Both the position numbers and the translations under genes were made by a program. A stretch of DNA of 57,955 nt from CAZEAN01 sp964510225 (GTDB taxonomy: Bacteria; Planctomycetota; Planctomycetia; Isosphaerales; Isosphaeraceae), in contig CAZEAN010000024.1 of assembly GCA_964510225.1 (NCBI GenBank), positions 1 to 57,955 on the forward strand, in the 5' to 3' direction. The first letter of the stretch is position 1. Each line of letters opens with the position of its first letter. Positions 8,368-16,668 of this stretch are shown here, piece after piece. The notes beneath the pieces are model-generated. The model made no database searches, was not told the DNA's origin, and saw nothing but the letters and a program-made list of their open reading frames with translations.

Positions 8368-8970
8368 CTAGCTGGAAGATTGGAGCTGACATCGATGAAG
8401 AGATCGATATCGAGGACCTTGCTTGGACAGTTCTGAGGCGTAAAGGACGAGTTCCTCGACAGGAAGGATTCCCGGTGACCACTCGCGGTACCCCTCTGCG
8501 AGCCCTCTCAAATCGAGGCCCGATCGTTTTGAACCAACGCGCCGGTCTCTTGACCGAGCCAGGGTGAGATGCGGATGGAATCTGTTATCGGTAGGCGGTG
8601 TACCGTTCAACGTCGCCACTCTGTCGAAAGATGCCTTCAGTTCTTGAAGCGTTTTGAGTGAATCCCCGACGAGTCCAACCCAAAGAACCGTTGCTCGACT
8701 GAGGTTGGGGAAAGCTCCGAGTCCTTGGAGCTTGAGAGTAAATCTCCGATGGTTAGCCTCGATCTCTCCGAGCTTCTCAATGAGGGGTTGTACCGCTATT
8801 TCGGGGATCTCGCCCAGGAAGCTAAGGGTGAGATGATACTGATCGGGCCGAGTCCATCGAAGTTGCGGGTACTCACACTCATGAGTTTTTTGAAGAGTCG
8901 CGACCCGCAACTGTGCTTGCTCGGGAAGTCCGATCCCTCCGAATACTCGGATCGTCTTCGGAGGAGTCAT
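8368..8970 (-). CDS. thpR: RNA 2',3'-cyclic phosphodiesterase (2H family, LigT-like)
   Basis: Member of the 2H phosphoesterase superfamily that opens 2',3'-cyclic phosphate ends of RNA and can join tRNA halves in reverse. The 200 residues carry the two required HxT motifs, HLTLSFLG in the first half and HPHLTLAR in the second, on a duplicated fold. The length is typical. It is convergent with the ABC-F gene, 37 bases apart, and ends with TAG. Upstream on the same strand lie a sugar kinase, a membrane protein and gltX, possibly one leftward unit. Confidence 0.9.
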   Translation of the reverse strand: MTPPKTIRVFGGIGLPEQAQLRVATLQKTHECEYPQLRWTRPDQYHLTLSFLGEIPEIAVQPLIEKLGEIEANHRRFTLKLQGLGAFPNLSRATVLWVGLVGDSLKTLQELKASFDRVATLNGTPPTDNRFHPHLTLARSRDRRVGSKRSGLDLRGLAEGYREWSPGILPVEELVLYASELSKQGPRYRSLHRCQLQSSS

Positions 8971-8994
8971 TTCAACAACTCAAGGTGATGTCAA

Positions 8995-9897
8995 TTAGAA
9001 CCGGAGCATCGATCGGTACTCATCGAGACGCTGATCGACGTGGGCACGTTCTGTCTGTTGGAAACGTCGGAGGCTGAAATCTTGGACGTTTATGCTTGCA
9101 ATAACGGTGCCATAGGCCATTGCGGTCTTGAGCCCTTCGGAGTCGGTCCGGCCTGTCGATGCGAGGTAGCCCATGAATCCACCCGCAAAGCTGTCCCCCG
9201 CACCGGTTGGATCGACGACGTCCCCGAGCGGGAAGGCGGGCATCACGAATCGATCCTTGTCACTGAGGAACATGGCGCCGTGCTCCCCTTTCTTGATGAT
9301 GACGAACCTTGGACCGCGATCGAGGACCCATTCGCCCGCTTGGACGAGGTTTACCTTCTCGGTCAGCATCCGGGCTTCACCATCGTTGAGGACCAACCCG
9401 TCGATATGCTTAAGCAGTTCGAGGAGACTGTCGCGTTGGGTTTCAATCCAGAGGTTCATGGTGTCTGCGACAACCAGTTTACGGTTGGTGGACTGATCAA
9501 GGACCTTCTTCTGCATCGCCGGACTTCCATTGGCGAGGAAAATGAAGGGGGATTCGTTAAAGCCGTCCGGAAGATCAGGATCGAAAGTACCGAGGACGTT
9601 GAGGTGGACCTCCATGGTCTCCGCTTCGTTCATGTCGCCTTCGTACTTGCCGCGCCAACGGAACGTCTGCCCGCCGGGTTCGACAATTAGTCCACGCGTG
9701 TCGATTCCTCGGTTGTCGAGCAAGGTCCGATGCTTTTCCGGAAAGTCTTCGCCAACGACACCGACAAGCTTCACCGGTGTAAAGAAGCTGGCCGCATAGG
9801 AAAAGTAGGTAGCCGAGCCCCCCAACGCATTGTCCACGACGCCGTGAGGTGTCTCGACTGAATCCAAGGCCACCGATCCTACAACCAGCAAGGGCAT
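8995..9897 (-). CDS. PfkB-family carbohydrate kinase
   Basis: Ribokinase-fold sugar or nucleoside kinase of 300 residues. The anion-hole motif DPTGAGDSFAGGF near residue 235 contains the catalytic aspartate, and the N-terminal NALGGSATYFSYAASFF matches the glycine-rich substrate region. A GGAG stands 8 bases before the ATG. The start MPLLVVGSVALDSVETPHG resembles kinases annotated as sugar kinases of unknown specificity next to thpR or purine genes in planctomycetes; adenosine and ribose are both possible substrates. The stop is 25 bases from the thpR start, so the two are likely transcribed together. Confidence 0.88.
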   Translation of the reverse strand: MPLLVVGSVALDSVETPHGVVDNALGGSATYFSYAASFFTPVKLVGVVGEDFPEKHRTLLDNRGIDTRGLIVEPGGQTFRWRGKYEGDMNEAETMEVHLNVLGTFDPDLPDGFNESPFIFLANGSPAMQKKVLDQSTNRKLVVADTMNLWIETQRDSLLELLKHIDGLVLNDGEARMLTEKVNLVQAGEWVLDRGPRFVIIKKGEHGAMFLSDKDRFVMPAFPLGDVVDPTGAGDSFAGGFMGYLASTGRTDSEGLKTAMAYGTVIASINVQDFSLRRFQQTERAHVDQRLDEYRSMLRF

Positions 9898-9959
9898 CTG
9901 CGATCTCCATCAGGCATTGCGCGGACAAGAAAAATTGAGTACGTTCGCGGGGAACTTAC

Positions 9960-10406
9960 TCAGAACGGGAAGAGAACAGGATCAGTCGTCCAACGCCCGA
10001 TCAATCGGGTGAGTTGAGCATTAAACCGATCGTCATCTTCACTGTAACGTGTAAGGTTCTCTGGTTCGATCTCGATGACATAGCATTGACCGTTGGCCCG
10101 GATCGCGCGGCCGTCGAAGCTGCTGACATTCCAGGAATCCGATTTCTGACCTTCCTTCTGAAACTGCAAGACTAAGGGGTCAGATCCAAAGGCTGTCACG
10201 CTGATCGTCTTCGAGGTGTTGGCTCCGAGTCGACTGAGTTTCGACGGGCGACTATCGACCTGAAGTGCTAGATCTCGGATTTCGGTCCCGGTCCGATTGA
10301 TCAAGGTAACGTTGACTGTAGGACCTCGGAGCGTTCGGTAGCCCAACTCAAACGCGAACGCGGAGCAGATGATCCCGATGAGGGCAATGAACCAGACGGA
10401 TCGCAT
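9960..10406 (-). CDS. hypothetical small protein with N-terminal membrane anchor
   Basis: I do not recognise a family. Starting at the ATG at 10406, which has a GGAGAGG 8 bases upstream, the protein has 148 residues; a longer in-frame start would overlap gltX. It opens with MRSVWFIALIGIICSAFAFELGY, one hydrophobic segment that can be an anchor or signal peptide, followed by strands rich in T, V and S (VNVTLINRTGTEIRDLALQV), suggesting a small beta-sandwich outside the membrane. It lies 45 bases behind gltX on the same strand. Confidence 0.7.
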   Translation of the reverse strand: MRSVWFIALIGIICSAFAFELGYRTLRGPTVNVTLINRTGTEIRDLALQVDSRPSKLSRLGANTSKTISVTAFGSDPLVLQFQKEGQKSDSWNVSSFDGRAIRANGQCYVIEIEPENLTRYSEDDDRFNAQLTRLIGRWTTDPVLFPF

Positions 10407-10450
10407 CGCACAGCCTCTCCGGAGTTTGCCAACGAGTGGGTTGGAGGCGA

Positions 10451-11989
10451 TCAGCCCGAGTCCCTTTCCAGCATGATGAGCGTTTTGTCGACCCGATCGA
10501 TACAAGCCTCACGACCGAGAATCACAAGACAATCGTAAAGTCCAGGCCCGACCCCTTGGCCGGTCGTCGCCACGCGGATCGCGTTAACAACCTTTCCAAG
10601 AGGAACATCGTTTGATTCCACATACTGTTTGATTGCTGGTTCGAGCGTGGCTTCATCGAACGTTTCCACCTCGCTTAGGAGAGTCTTCAAATCCTTGAGG
10701 ATTTCAGGGACTCCCTCTTTCTTAAGGCGCTTCTTGACTGCTGCGGGATCGTAACTGATTTCCGCTTCGAAGAAGTAACGACCGAGCTTGATGATATCAG
10801 AAGCGATCTTCAGTCGATCACCTAAGGCCGTGATTACCGCTTCCAAGCGGGACCGTAACGTCTGATCGAATTCTGCTTGCTCTTCGAGGAATGGCAGAAC
10901 AGAAGGCTCCACGGCGGATTCAGGATCCTGGTTGTGTCGATCCCATTCCAACCATTCGTCGGCGTTCTGGATGTAAGGGGCGGTGAGCATTACCTTTCGG
11001 TCCAGGGGCGCGGCCTTCATCCACTCTCCTTGGACCCAAAAGAGTTTATCACGGTCGTGACTTGCCGGTGAGCTGTTCACACGATCGAGTGTGAATTTTT
11101 CGATTAACTCTGCCCGCGAGAAGATCTCCGAAGTCTCGTCAAAGCTCCAGCCGAGACGAGCGAGGTAGTTGAGCATCCCTTCAGGCAAGTAGCCGAGATT
11201 GATGTACTCATGAAGACCAACGGCACCATCTCGTTTCGAGAGTTTCTTCTTCGAGCCAGGCGCAGCGACAAAAGGAACGTGTGCGAACGTCGGGGTTGGA
11301 TATCCGAGTGCTTGAAAGAGGAGAATCTGTGAGAACGTGTTCGAGAGATGCTCTTCTGCACGAATCACATGACTAATCTTCATCTCGGCATCGTCGACGA
11401 CACTCGCGAAATTATAGAGCGGCGCGCCGCTTGGCCGAACGATCACGAAGTCGCCAATGTCTGCGCCTGCGGTCTCGACCCGTCCCTTGATTTCATCTTC
11501 AACTACGACCGTCTCCTCGATCGGAACTTCAAACCGGAGTGCGTACGGTCGACCTTCTGCTTCGAATTCAGCTAATTGAGCCTCTGTAACTGGCTTCCTC
11601 CGAAATCGATACGCCTGTTTTGCCGCGTCGGCAGCCGCTTTGTCAGCAGCTCGTTCTGCTTCGGTCGAATAGTCGCGGTAGACGTGCCCAGAGTCGATCA
11701 GCCGTTGAACCGCAGCCTGGTAGATCTCGCCGCGTTGGGATTGATAGTACGGGCCATACGGGCCACCGATCGCTGGACCCTCATCCCAATCCATCCCCAT
11801 CCATCGGAAACCATCGAGTATCAACTCCACCGCACGTTCGACATGCCGTTCCTGGTCGGTGTCGTCGATCCGGAGGATAAACTCTCCGCTGTGGTGTCGA
11901 GCAAAGAGCCAGTTGAAGAGAGCCGTCCGAACGCCACCGATATGGAGGAAGCCGGTTGGGCTTGGAGCGAACCTAGTCCTAACGCTCAT
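10451..11989 (-). CDS. gltX: glutamyl-tRNA synthetase
   Basis: Class I aminoacyl-tRNA synthetase charging tRNA-Glu. In 512 residues it has the HIGH-type motif as HIGG (residues 16-19, within PSPTGFLHIGG), LRIDDTD just after it, FAHVPFV and the KMSKS-type signature as KKLSKRDG. The C-terminal anticodon-binding helical domain ends with VRVATTGQGVGPGLYD, as usual. It is slightly longer than the typical 470-490. There is no clear Shine-Dalgarno sequence before the ATG. Whether it is discriminating or also charges tRNA-Gln cannot be read here. Confidence 0.97.
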   Translation of the reverse strand: MSVRTRFAPSPTGFLHIGGVRTALFNWLFARHHSGEFILRIDDTDQERHVERAVELILDGFRWMGMDWDEGPAIGGPYGPYYQSQRGEIYQAAVQRLIDSGHVYRDYSTEAERAADKAAADAAKQAYRFRRKPVTEAQLAEFEAEGRPYALRFEVPIEETVVVEDEIKGRVETAGADIGDFVIVRPSGAPLYNFASVVDDAEMKISHVIRAEEHLSNTFSQILLFQALGYPTPTFAHVPFVAAPGSKKKLSKRDGAVGLHEYINLGYLPEGMLNYLARLGWSFDETSEIFSRAELIEKFTLDRVNSSPASHDRDKLFWVQGEWMKAAPLDRKVMLTAPYIQNADEWLEWDRHNQDPESAVEPSVLPFLEEQAEFDQTLRSRLEAVITALGDRLKIASDIIKLGRYFFEAEISYDPAAVKKRLKKEGVPEILKDLKTLLSEVETFDEATLEPAIKQYVESNDVPLGKVVNAIRVATTGQGVGPGLYDCLVILGREACIDRVDKTLIMLERDSG

Positions 11990-12357
11990 GGCCGATTAAG
12001 TCTGTTGAATGCCAGTCGATCGATGTAGCTTAACGATGTTGCATCAACACCTTAGCGCTGTTCTCTGCGAGTTGTCAACTCAAGGCCGGTAGGACCAACT
12101 CCAGCAGGGAGATTGGTTAAGTTATTTTGGTCAAAAGTTGATCGTACGGCAGGCAAACCCAGTTGGCAACGGTACAGTTGAGATAGCAGAAGGGCTGTTG
12201 GTTATCAGATCAAATTGATGGAAAGTTGTTCAAAAGTGGGTCGCATAGCACAAACTATCGCCTCATTCGACAAAGTATCCGGGGCGAACAACTCAACCCC
12301 GAATACTTGGGACCAAGCGTACACGAATGGTCAGTTTAGCGGGAGGATCGAGGGAAA
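11990..12357. other. intergenic, shared upstream of gltX and 3' end of PEP-CTERM gene
   Basis: 368 bases between two leftward genes. Apart from a hairpin at 12274-12307 (listed as terminator) I see no gene. The gltX promoter should lie in the left part; no convincing -35/-10 pair was found. Confidence 0.35.
12274..12307 (-). terminator. hairpin after the PEP-CTERM gene
   Basis: Read leftward, AGTATTCGGGG and CCCCGGATACT form an 11-bp stem with one G-U pair and a 12-base loop, followed by TTTG. It sits about 50 bases past the stop of the PEP-CTERM gene. The T run is short, so termination efficiency is uncertain. Confidence 0.5.
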
Positions 12358-12975
12358 TCAGGCGACAGCGTTGATCCGACGGCGACGCGTGTAAACACCA
12401 CCAGCAACGATCGCTACAAGACCAGACCCGGCGAGTGCTACCGAGCTGGGCTCAGGGACGACGAGAAAGGTGATCTCACCCGAGAGTACGGCAGAGAAGT
12501 CCGTTCCCGCTGGTACGACGCTCGAGGAGAACGTCATCGCGACCGGATCCACTACGTTGAAGATGTTGGTGTTGAAGACGGTAGCTAGCCCGTCGATACC
12601 AGAGAGCGACAGTGCGTCGTGGAAGAGGGCGATCCCGAAGGTATTGGATTGGATAAAAGCGCCTAGACCGTTGATGAAGACATCAAAAAAGCCGACGGCG
12701 ACAGAGCCGCTACCGGCTGGCAAGGGTCCCGGTGCCACCAAGATTGTGTCGATCGTATCAGTCAGAGCACTGGCGTAGACGAGGACGTTGTCTACGCGGA
12801 GCGAGAGGGTATCGAGCAGATCTTCGCCACCCGAGTCGACGATGGTATTGGTACCATCGAAAGAGACATCGACGTCGAGGCCGGTGAAGGCGATCGTCAC
12901 AATTGTGTTGGCGCTGGCCTGGCTGGCAATGCCCAGACCGATGAGTGCTACAAGGGTAAGGATGGTTCTGCGCAC
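12358..12975 (-). CDS. PEP-CTERM sorting domain protein
   Basis: An exported protein of 205 residues destined for processing by an exosortase. It starts at GTG 12975, behind AAAGGAG with a 9-base spacer, and opens with a signal peptide MRRTILTLVALIGLGIASQASA. The middle is rich in T, V, S and D with no recognised catalytic domain. The end is a textbook PEP-CTERM tail: VPEPSS, a hydrophobic span of about 15 residues (VALAGSGLVAIVAGG) and an arginine-rich tail TRRRR. The matching exosortase EpsH/XrtA is not in this window. Confidence 0.9.
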   Translation of the reverse strand: MRRTILTLVALIGLGIASQASANTIVTIAFTGLDVDVSFDGTNTIVDSGGEDLLDTLSLRVDNVLVYASALTDTIDTILVAPGPLPAGSGSVAVGFFDVFINGLGAFIQSNTFGIALFHDALSLSGIDGLATVFNTNIFNVVDPVAMTFSSSVVPAGTDFSAVLSGEITFLVVPEPSSVALAGSGLVAIVAGGVYTRRRRINAVA

Positions 12976-13758
12976 GGAATTGAACTCCTTTAGTTTCGGA
13001 CGTCCTAGGATGGAGTTTGGAAAGAAATGACCACAGACCCTTTCGGCCGAAGCTAACGTCGCAGAGGACGAGTCTTGCAGAAAAGGTGGTCAAGACGATT
13101 CTTCGGAGAGGCTTAACCAGAGACAGTGAGTCTATCGGAGCCCTCGCTCGATAACAAGGAGGGCTGTCTTTTTGTGTTGCAAGAAATCAACATTGGTAAG
13201 AGGCCGAGAATCAACGCGTAAGAGGGTAATCCCTAAGCATCAATTTCCGCTAGGTTTATATCTTTTCGATTTCGATAGAGAGCGACACTCATAGCCTCGT
13301 CGTTGAGAAGAATGATTAATTACCTGACGACTGAGATTACGGAGACTGAAACTAGTCGTCGAGTGCCTGAGTTGAAAGCTCTCAAGCTGATCAGAAACCC
13401 TCTTTAGCCATGGAAACGGACCTCTCGCATGACGATCGACAACGCAACACTCTATCCGTGCTGAGGCTCTATTAGGATCATGGCGAATGACAAAAGCTGG
13501 CTCTGAAATCTGAAATACGCGGTCGGTTGGTTGATGGTGCAGCTCGGTCGTTAACTAGATCCTTGTCTAGCTTTCTCATCTTGTAAACTCTGAACGGTAG
13601 AGCGAAGGATCCTCCGACACAGAGTTACTTTTTCGACCAGCCTCTCACTCACCCGCGTTTCGAAAACAAAGAGGCACGTCGCAGTGAATGGCATTGATTC
13701 GGGAGTGTTGGCGAGCGGAATCAACTAGAAATAGCAAGATAGAACAGGTAGTGGCTCT
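12976..13758. other. 783-base region without a recognisable gene
   Basis: This lies upstream of the PEP-CTERM gene and past the end of the small leftward gene at 13759. All frames are short and unlike known families. The only structure seen is a rightward hairpin with a T run at 13139-13173, listed separately. It probably holds the PEP-CTERM promoter. Confidence 0.4.
13139..13173 (+). terminator. Rho-independent terminator-like hairpin without an upstream gene
   Basis: AGCCCTC at 13139-13145 pairs with GAGGGCT at 13159-13165, loop of 13, followed by GTCTTTTT. It points rightward, yet no rightward gene precedes it: the preceding 800 bases are antisense to the PEP-CTERM gene and its leader. 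It could end an antisense or small RNA, or be chance. Confidence 0.45.
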
Positions 13759-14019
13759 TCAGTCTTCAACGACTTTCCGATACCCGAGACTCTGGAGGAC
13801 TTCCAAGACCTCGCTCCAGGTCGGAAACATACGCCCGTTCCGGTCTTTATATTCGTTCATCGCTTTCATAAACTCAGATTCGCATAAGCTATTATCGATA
13901 TTTTCTGCAGATTGATCCTCCATCGAAATCCGATTCTGAAACTTCTGAGAACGGGCTTCAGATTTGGACGAACCAAACTGATTGTCAACGCGGAACCCTT
14001 CTTGACTCTCCCAGAGCAT
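13759..14019 (-). CDS. small conserved hypothetical protein
   Basis: An 86-residue protein. The ATG at 14019 has GAGGAG about 9 bases upstream. The C-terminal half FMKAMNEYKDRNGRMFPTW then SEVLEVLQSLGYRKV is a compact amphipathic helical unit. From memory this sort of EYK-PTWSEVLEVL-LGYRK tail recurs in small planctomycete proteins, but I cannot name a family or function. The N-terminal third is polar and low in complexity. Transcription is away from the diguanylate cyclase gene, from which it is divergent by 295 bases. Confidence 0.65.
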   Translation of the reverse strand: MLWESQEGFRVDNQFGSSKSEARSQKFQNRISMEDQSAENIDNSLCESEFMKAMNEYKDRNGRMFPTWSEVLEVLQSLGYRKVVED

Positions 14020-14314
14020 CTTGATTCACTCCTCTTCTCGTCCAACTGTTTGGGGTATCTGCGAGCGATTCCATGGTATCATTCAAACAATCTTGCGATG
14101 CCGCGGTGTTGGCATGAGAATGAAGGAGGTGAGTCTGAGGACGACCTCCGGGGCCAACGTGAACGCGGCTGTGCAAGACTGTTGGGAGAACCATCAGAGA
14201 CCATAAGCCATCAAATCCGTACGGAGAACGGCTTGACCTGATTGTCGTCGGTCCGGCCCTCAGGTATCGCGGGTGGTTGACTCTGGCCAACGTTTTTGGG
14301 GTGATGGGTGACCA

Positions 14315-15250
14315 ATGAACGCTGTCGAAACTAAATCGATCAAATCCTACCCATTAAGTGATCCCTTGATCATGGCTTTCTTGACGGGCCCTGTTCGAGG
14401 ATTTCTCTGTGGGCTCGATGACCGTGGCCAGGTCCTCACGACGACCTGGCGATTGAGACGGAATCCCACGAGTGACTCCGAAGGGGAACTCTGGATCGAA
14501 GACGTCCTGGTTCCGAGTTCGCTCAAGCGATGGCGATCCGCACGCGATCAAATACAGCGCGGGGTCCGCGCCTATCGCGTCACCTTGAAATTCCGGGGCA
14601 TCGGCAAGGGGATTTCTTACCGCTGCCTGCTCCACCGTGATTCGGACCAGAGACTCTGGCTTCTCGGAGTTCCTCGGGTCAGTCCGAAGCTCTTTTCAAA
14701 AGAGAGCGATCGAGCTTCGGCTGAATCGGCCCGACGTATTAACGAGCTATCAGAGCAGGCACGACGTGCCTCGAAGGAAGCTCGGACCGACCCCTTAACC
14801 AATCTTCCAAACCGCCGGCAGGGTCAATACTGGCTCCGGAAGGCCTCCGCTGCGTCGTTACCGTTTAGTTGCCTCTTTGTTGATCTTGATCAATTCAAGT
14901 CAATCAATGACCGCTTCGGGCATTCGGTCGGAGACCGGACCCTTCGTGAGGTCGCAGCTCACTTCTTGAATTATCTCCGTCCCGGCGATCGGATCTTCCG
15001 TTATGGGGGAGATGAATTTGTCATCCTCTTGCCAAGAACCGATCTCGATGCCGCTGCGGAGTTCGCGACTCGCCTCCGCAATCTCCTAAATGAACAGACT
15101 TTCCCGATTATTGATTGTCGACTCACGGCATGTTTTGGAATCGCAGGCCACCAGCCTGGCGAAACGACCTCCGAGTTACTCGCACGAGCCGACCGCGCCT
15201 TGCTCCATGCCAAGGAGAGTGGTCCTGGACGGATCGCGATCGCGAGTTGA
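14315..15250 (+). CDS. diguanylate cyclase (GGDEF) with N-terminal sensor-like domain
   Basis: Makes cyclic-di-GMP from two GTP. The C-terminal domain from about residue 160 has DPLTNLPNRR, FVDLDQFKSINDRFGHSVGD and an intact RYGGDEFVILL active-site loop. RPGD stands exactly five residues before GGDEF, the position of the allosteric inhibitory site (RxxD), so product feedback is likely. Residues 20-130 (GFLCGLDDRGQV, then EGELWIEDVLVP) look like a PAS-type sensor domain; no membrane segment is seen, so the enzyme is cytoplasmic. A short helix joins the two. The ligand is unknown. Confidence 0.92.
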   Translation: MNAVETKSIKSYPLSDPLIMAFLTGPVRGFLCGLDDRGQVLTTTWRLRRNPTSDSEGELWIEDVLVPSSLKRWRSARDQIQRGVRAYRVTLKFRGIGKGISYRCLLHRDSDQRLWLLGVPRVSPKLFSKESDRASAESARRINELSEQARRASKEARTDPLTNLPNRRQGQYWLRKASAASLPFSCLFVDLDQFKSINDRFGHSVGDRTLREVAAHFLNYLRPGDRIFRYGGDEFVILLPRTDLDAAAEFATRLRNLLNEQTFPIIDCRLTACFGIAGHQPGETTSELLARADRALLHAKESGPGRIAIAS

Positions 15251-15432
15251 CCCCAGTTACTCCAGCGGTCCCAGAATCAACTGGTGGTTGAGTTGAACCC
15301 GTCCCAAGACTCCTACCAAGAAGGATCTAAGGCGAACCCGGTTCGTTGTCACTCTGGATCGCGACGAGTTTCCATCGTATCGTCGAGGAACAAGCCGCTA
15401 GGAAAACCTCGGGTCTCGATGGGAGCTCTTCG

Positions 15433-16668
15433 ATGAAAATCGTGATCCTTACGAATGAATATCCACCGCATGTTTACGGCGGTGCCGGGGTCCATGTAGA
15501 GTATTTGACAAAAGCTCTCTTAGATGTTGAAGCGGGCCACCACTCGATTCAAGTTCTCTGCTTCGGTGACCAAGAATCGGACGTCGATGGGATCAAGGTC
15601 CGTGGGATCGACCCCGAAGACCATCTTTCGTTTCAGGACCCAAAGCATAAAAAGTTCCTGAACACCATGCTCCGAAATTTGGAGATGGCCGGGTCCTTGA
15701 ACGATGTCGACGTTGTTCACTGTCATACGTGGTACAGCCACTTCGCAGGGTGCCTCGTGAAGCAGCTTGCTGGCGCGAAGCTAGTGCTCACCACGCACTC
15801 ACTCGAGCCCCATCGGCCCTGGAAGCGTGAGCAGTTGGGGAGCGCGTACGACGGCAGTACCTGGATTGAGAAGACGGCGTACCAATCGGCCGATGGGGTC
15901 GTCGCTGTCTCGGAATCGATGAGGACTGACGTCCACGAACTCTACGACGTCCCTCTGGAGAAGATCCGCGTCATCCACAACGGAATCGACCTGGATCAAT
16001 ACAAGCCAACATTCAATCCCGAGATTCTCCGACACTATGAAATCGATCTGGAACGTCCGTTCGTCCTCTTCGTTGGTCGGATCACCCGGCAAAAAGGGAT
16101 CATTCACTTAGTTGATGCGATCAAGCACATCGAGAGTGACGTTCAAGTGGTGCTCTGTGCTGGAGCACCGGATACTGAGGAAATCGGTCGCGAGATGACC
16201 GAACACGTCGAACGAGCACGTCGAGAGGCCCGGAATCCAATCCTCTGGATCCCCAAAGTTCTCTCGAAACAAGAGATCATTACGCTTTACTCCCACGCAG
16301 ACTTATTTGTCTGCCCATCCGTTTACGAGCCGTTTGGGATCATCAATCTTGAGGCGATGGCGTGTGGGACGCCCGTTGTTGCGTCGGCGGTCGGCGGGAT
16401 TAAAGAAGTGGTCCTTCACGATCGGACAGGTCTGCTTGTTCCCTTCGAGCCGATTGGTCCGAGCGAGCATGAGCCGCGCGAGCCCTCGGTCTTTACGAGG
16501 GCGTTGGCGACCGCTATCGATCGACTGATGTCGGATCCAGGGCTCCGTGAGGAAATGGCCCAGCGGAGTCGCGAGCGAGTCGAGCACTACTTCAGCTGGA
16601 AGTCGATCGCGCGATGGACCCTGGACTTCTACTGGGATCTCGTCCAAGGTCGGCCAACTCTCCCCTAG
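15433..16668 (+). CDS. GT4 glycosyltransferase, glycogen synthase of the corynebacterial (GlgA/GlgM) type
   Basis: Transfers glucose from a nucleotide sugar to an alpha-glucan or to maltose-1-phosphate. I start it at the ATG at 15433, 10 bases after GGGAG, which gives 411 residues and the canonical beginning MKIVILTNEYPPHVYGGAG; the open frame continues upstream without merit. GT4 marks: FVGRITRQKGI in the middle, VCPSVYEPFGIINLEAMACG with the E-x7-E pair, and GTPVVASAVGGIKEVV. The length and N-terminus fit the actinobacterial-type synthase better than the E. coli one. Its TAG stop overlaps the convergent gene by 4 bases. Confidence 0.85.
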   Translation: MKIVILTNEYPPHVYGGAGVHVEYLTKALLDVEAGHHSIQVLCFGDQESDVDGIKVRGIDPEDHLSFQDPKHKKFLNTMLRNLEMAGSLNDVDVVHCHTWYSHFAGCLVKQLAGAKLVLTTHSLEPHRPWKREQLGSAYDGSTWIEKTAYQSADGVVAVSESMRTDVHELYDVPLEKIRVIHNGIDLDQYKPTFNPEILRHYEIDLERPFVLFVGRITRQKGIIHLVDAIKHIESDVQVVLCAGAPDTEEIGREMTEHVERARREARNPILWIPKVLSKQEIITLYSHADLFVCPSVYEPFGIINLEAMACGTPVVASAVGGIKEVVLHDRTGLLVPFEPIGPSEHEPREPSVFTRALATAIDRLMSDPGLREEMAQRSRERVEHYFSWKSIARWTLDFYWDLVQGRPTLP

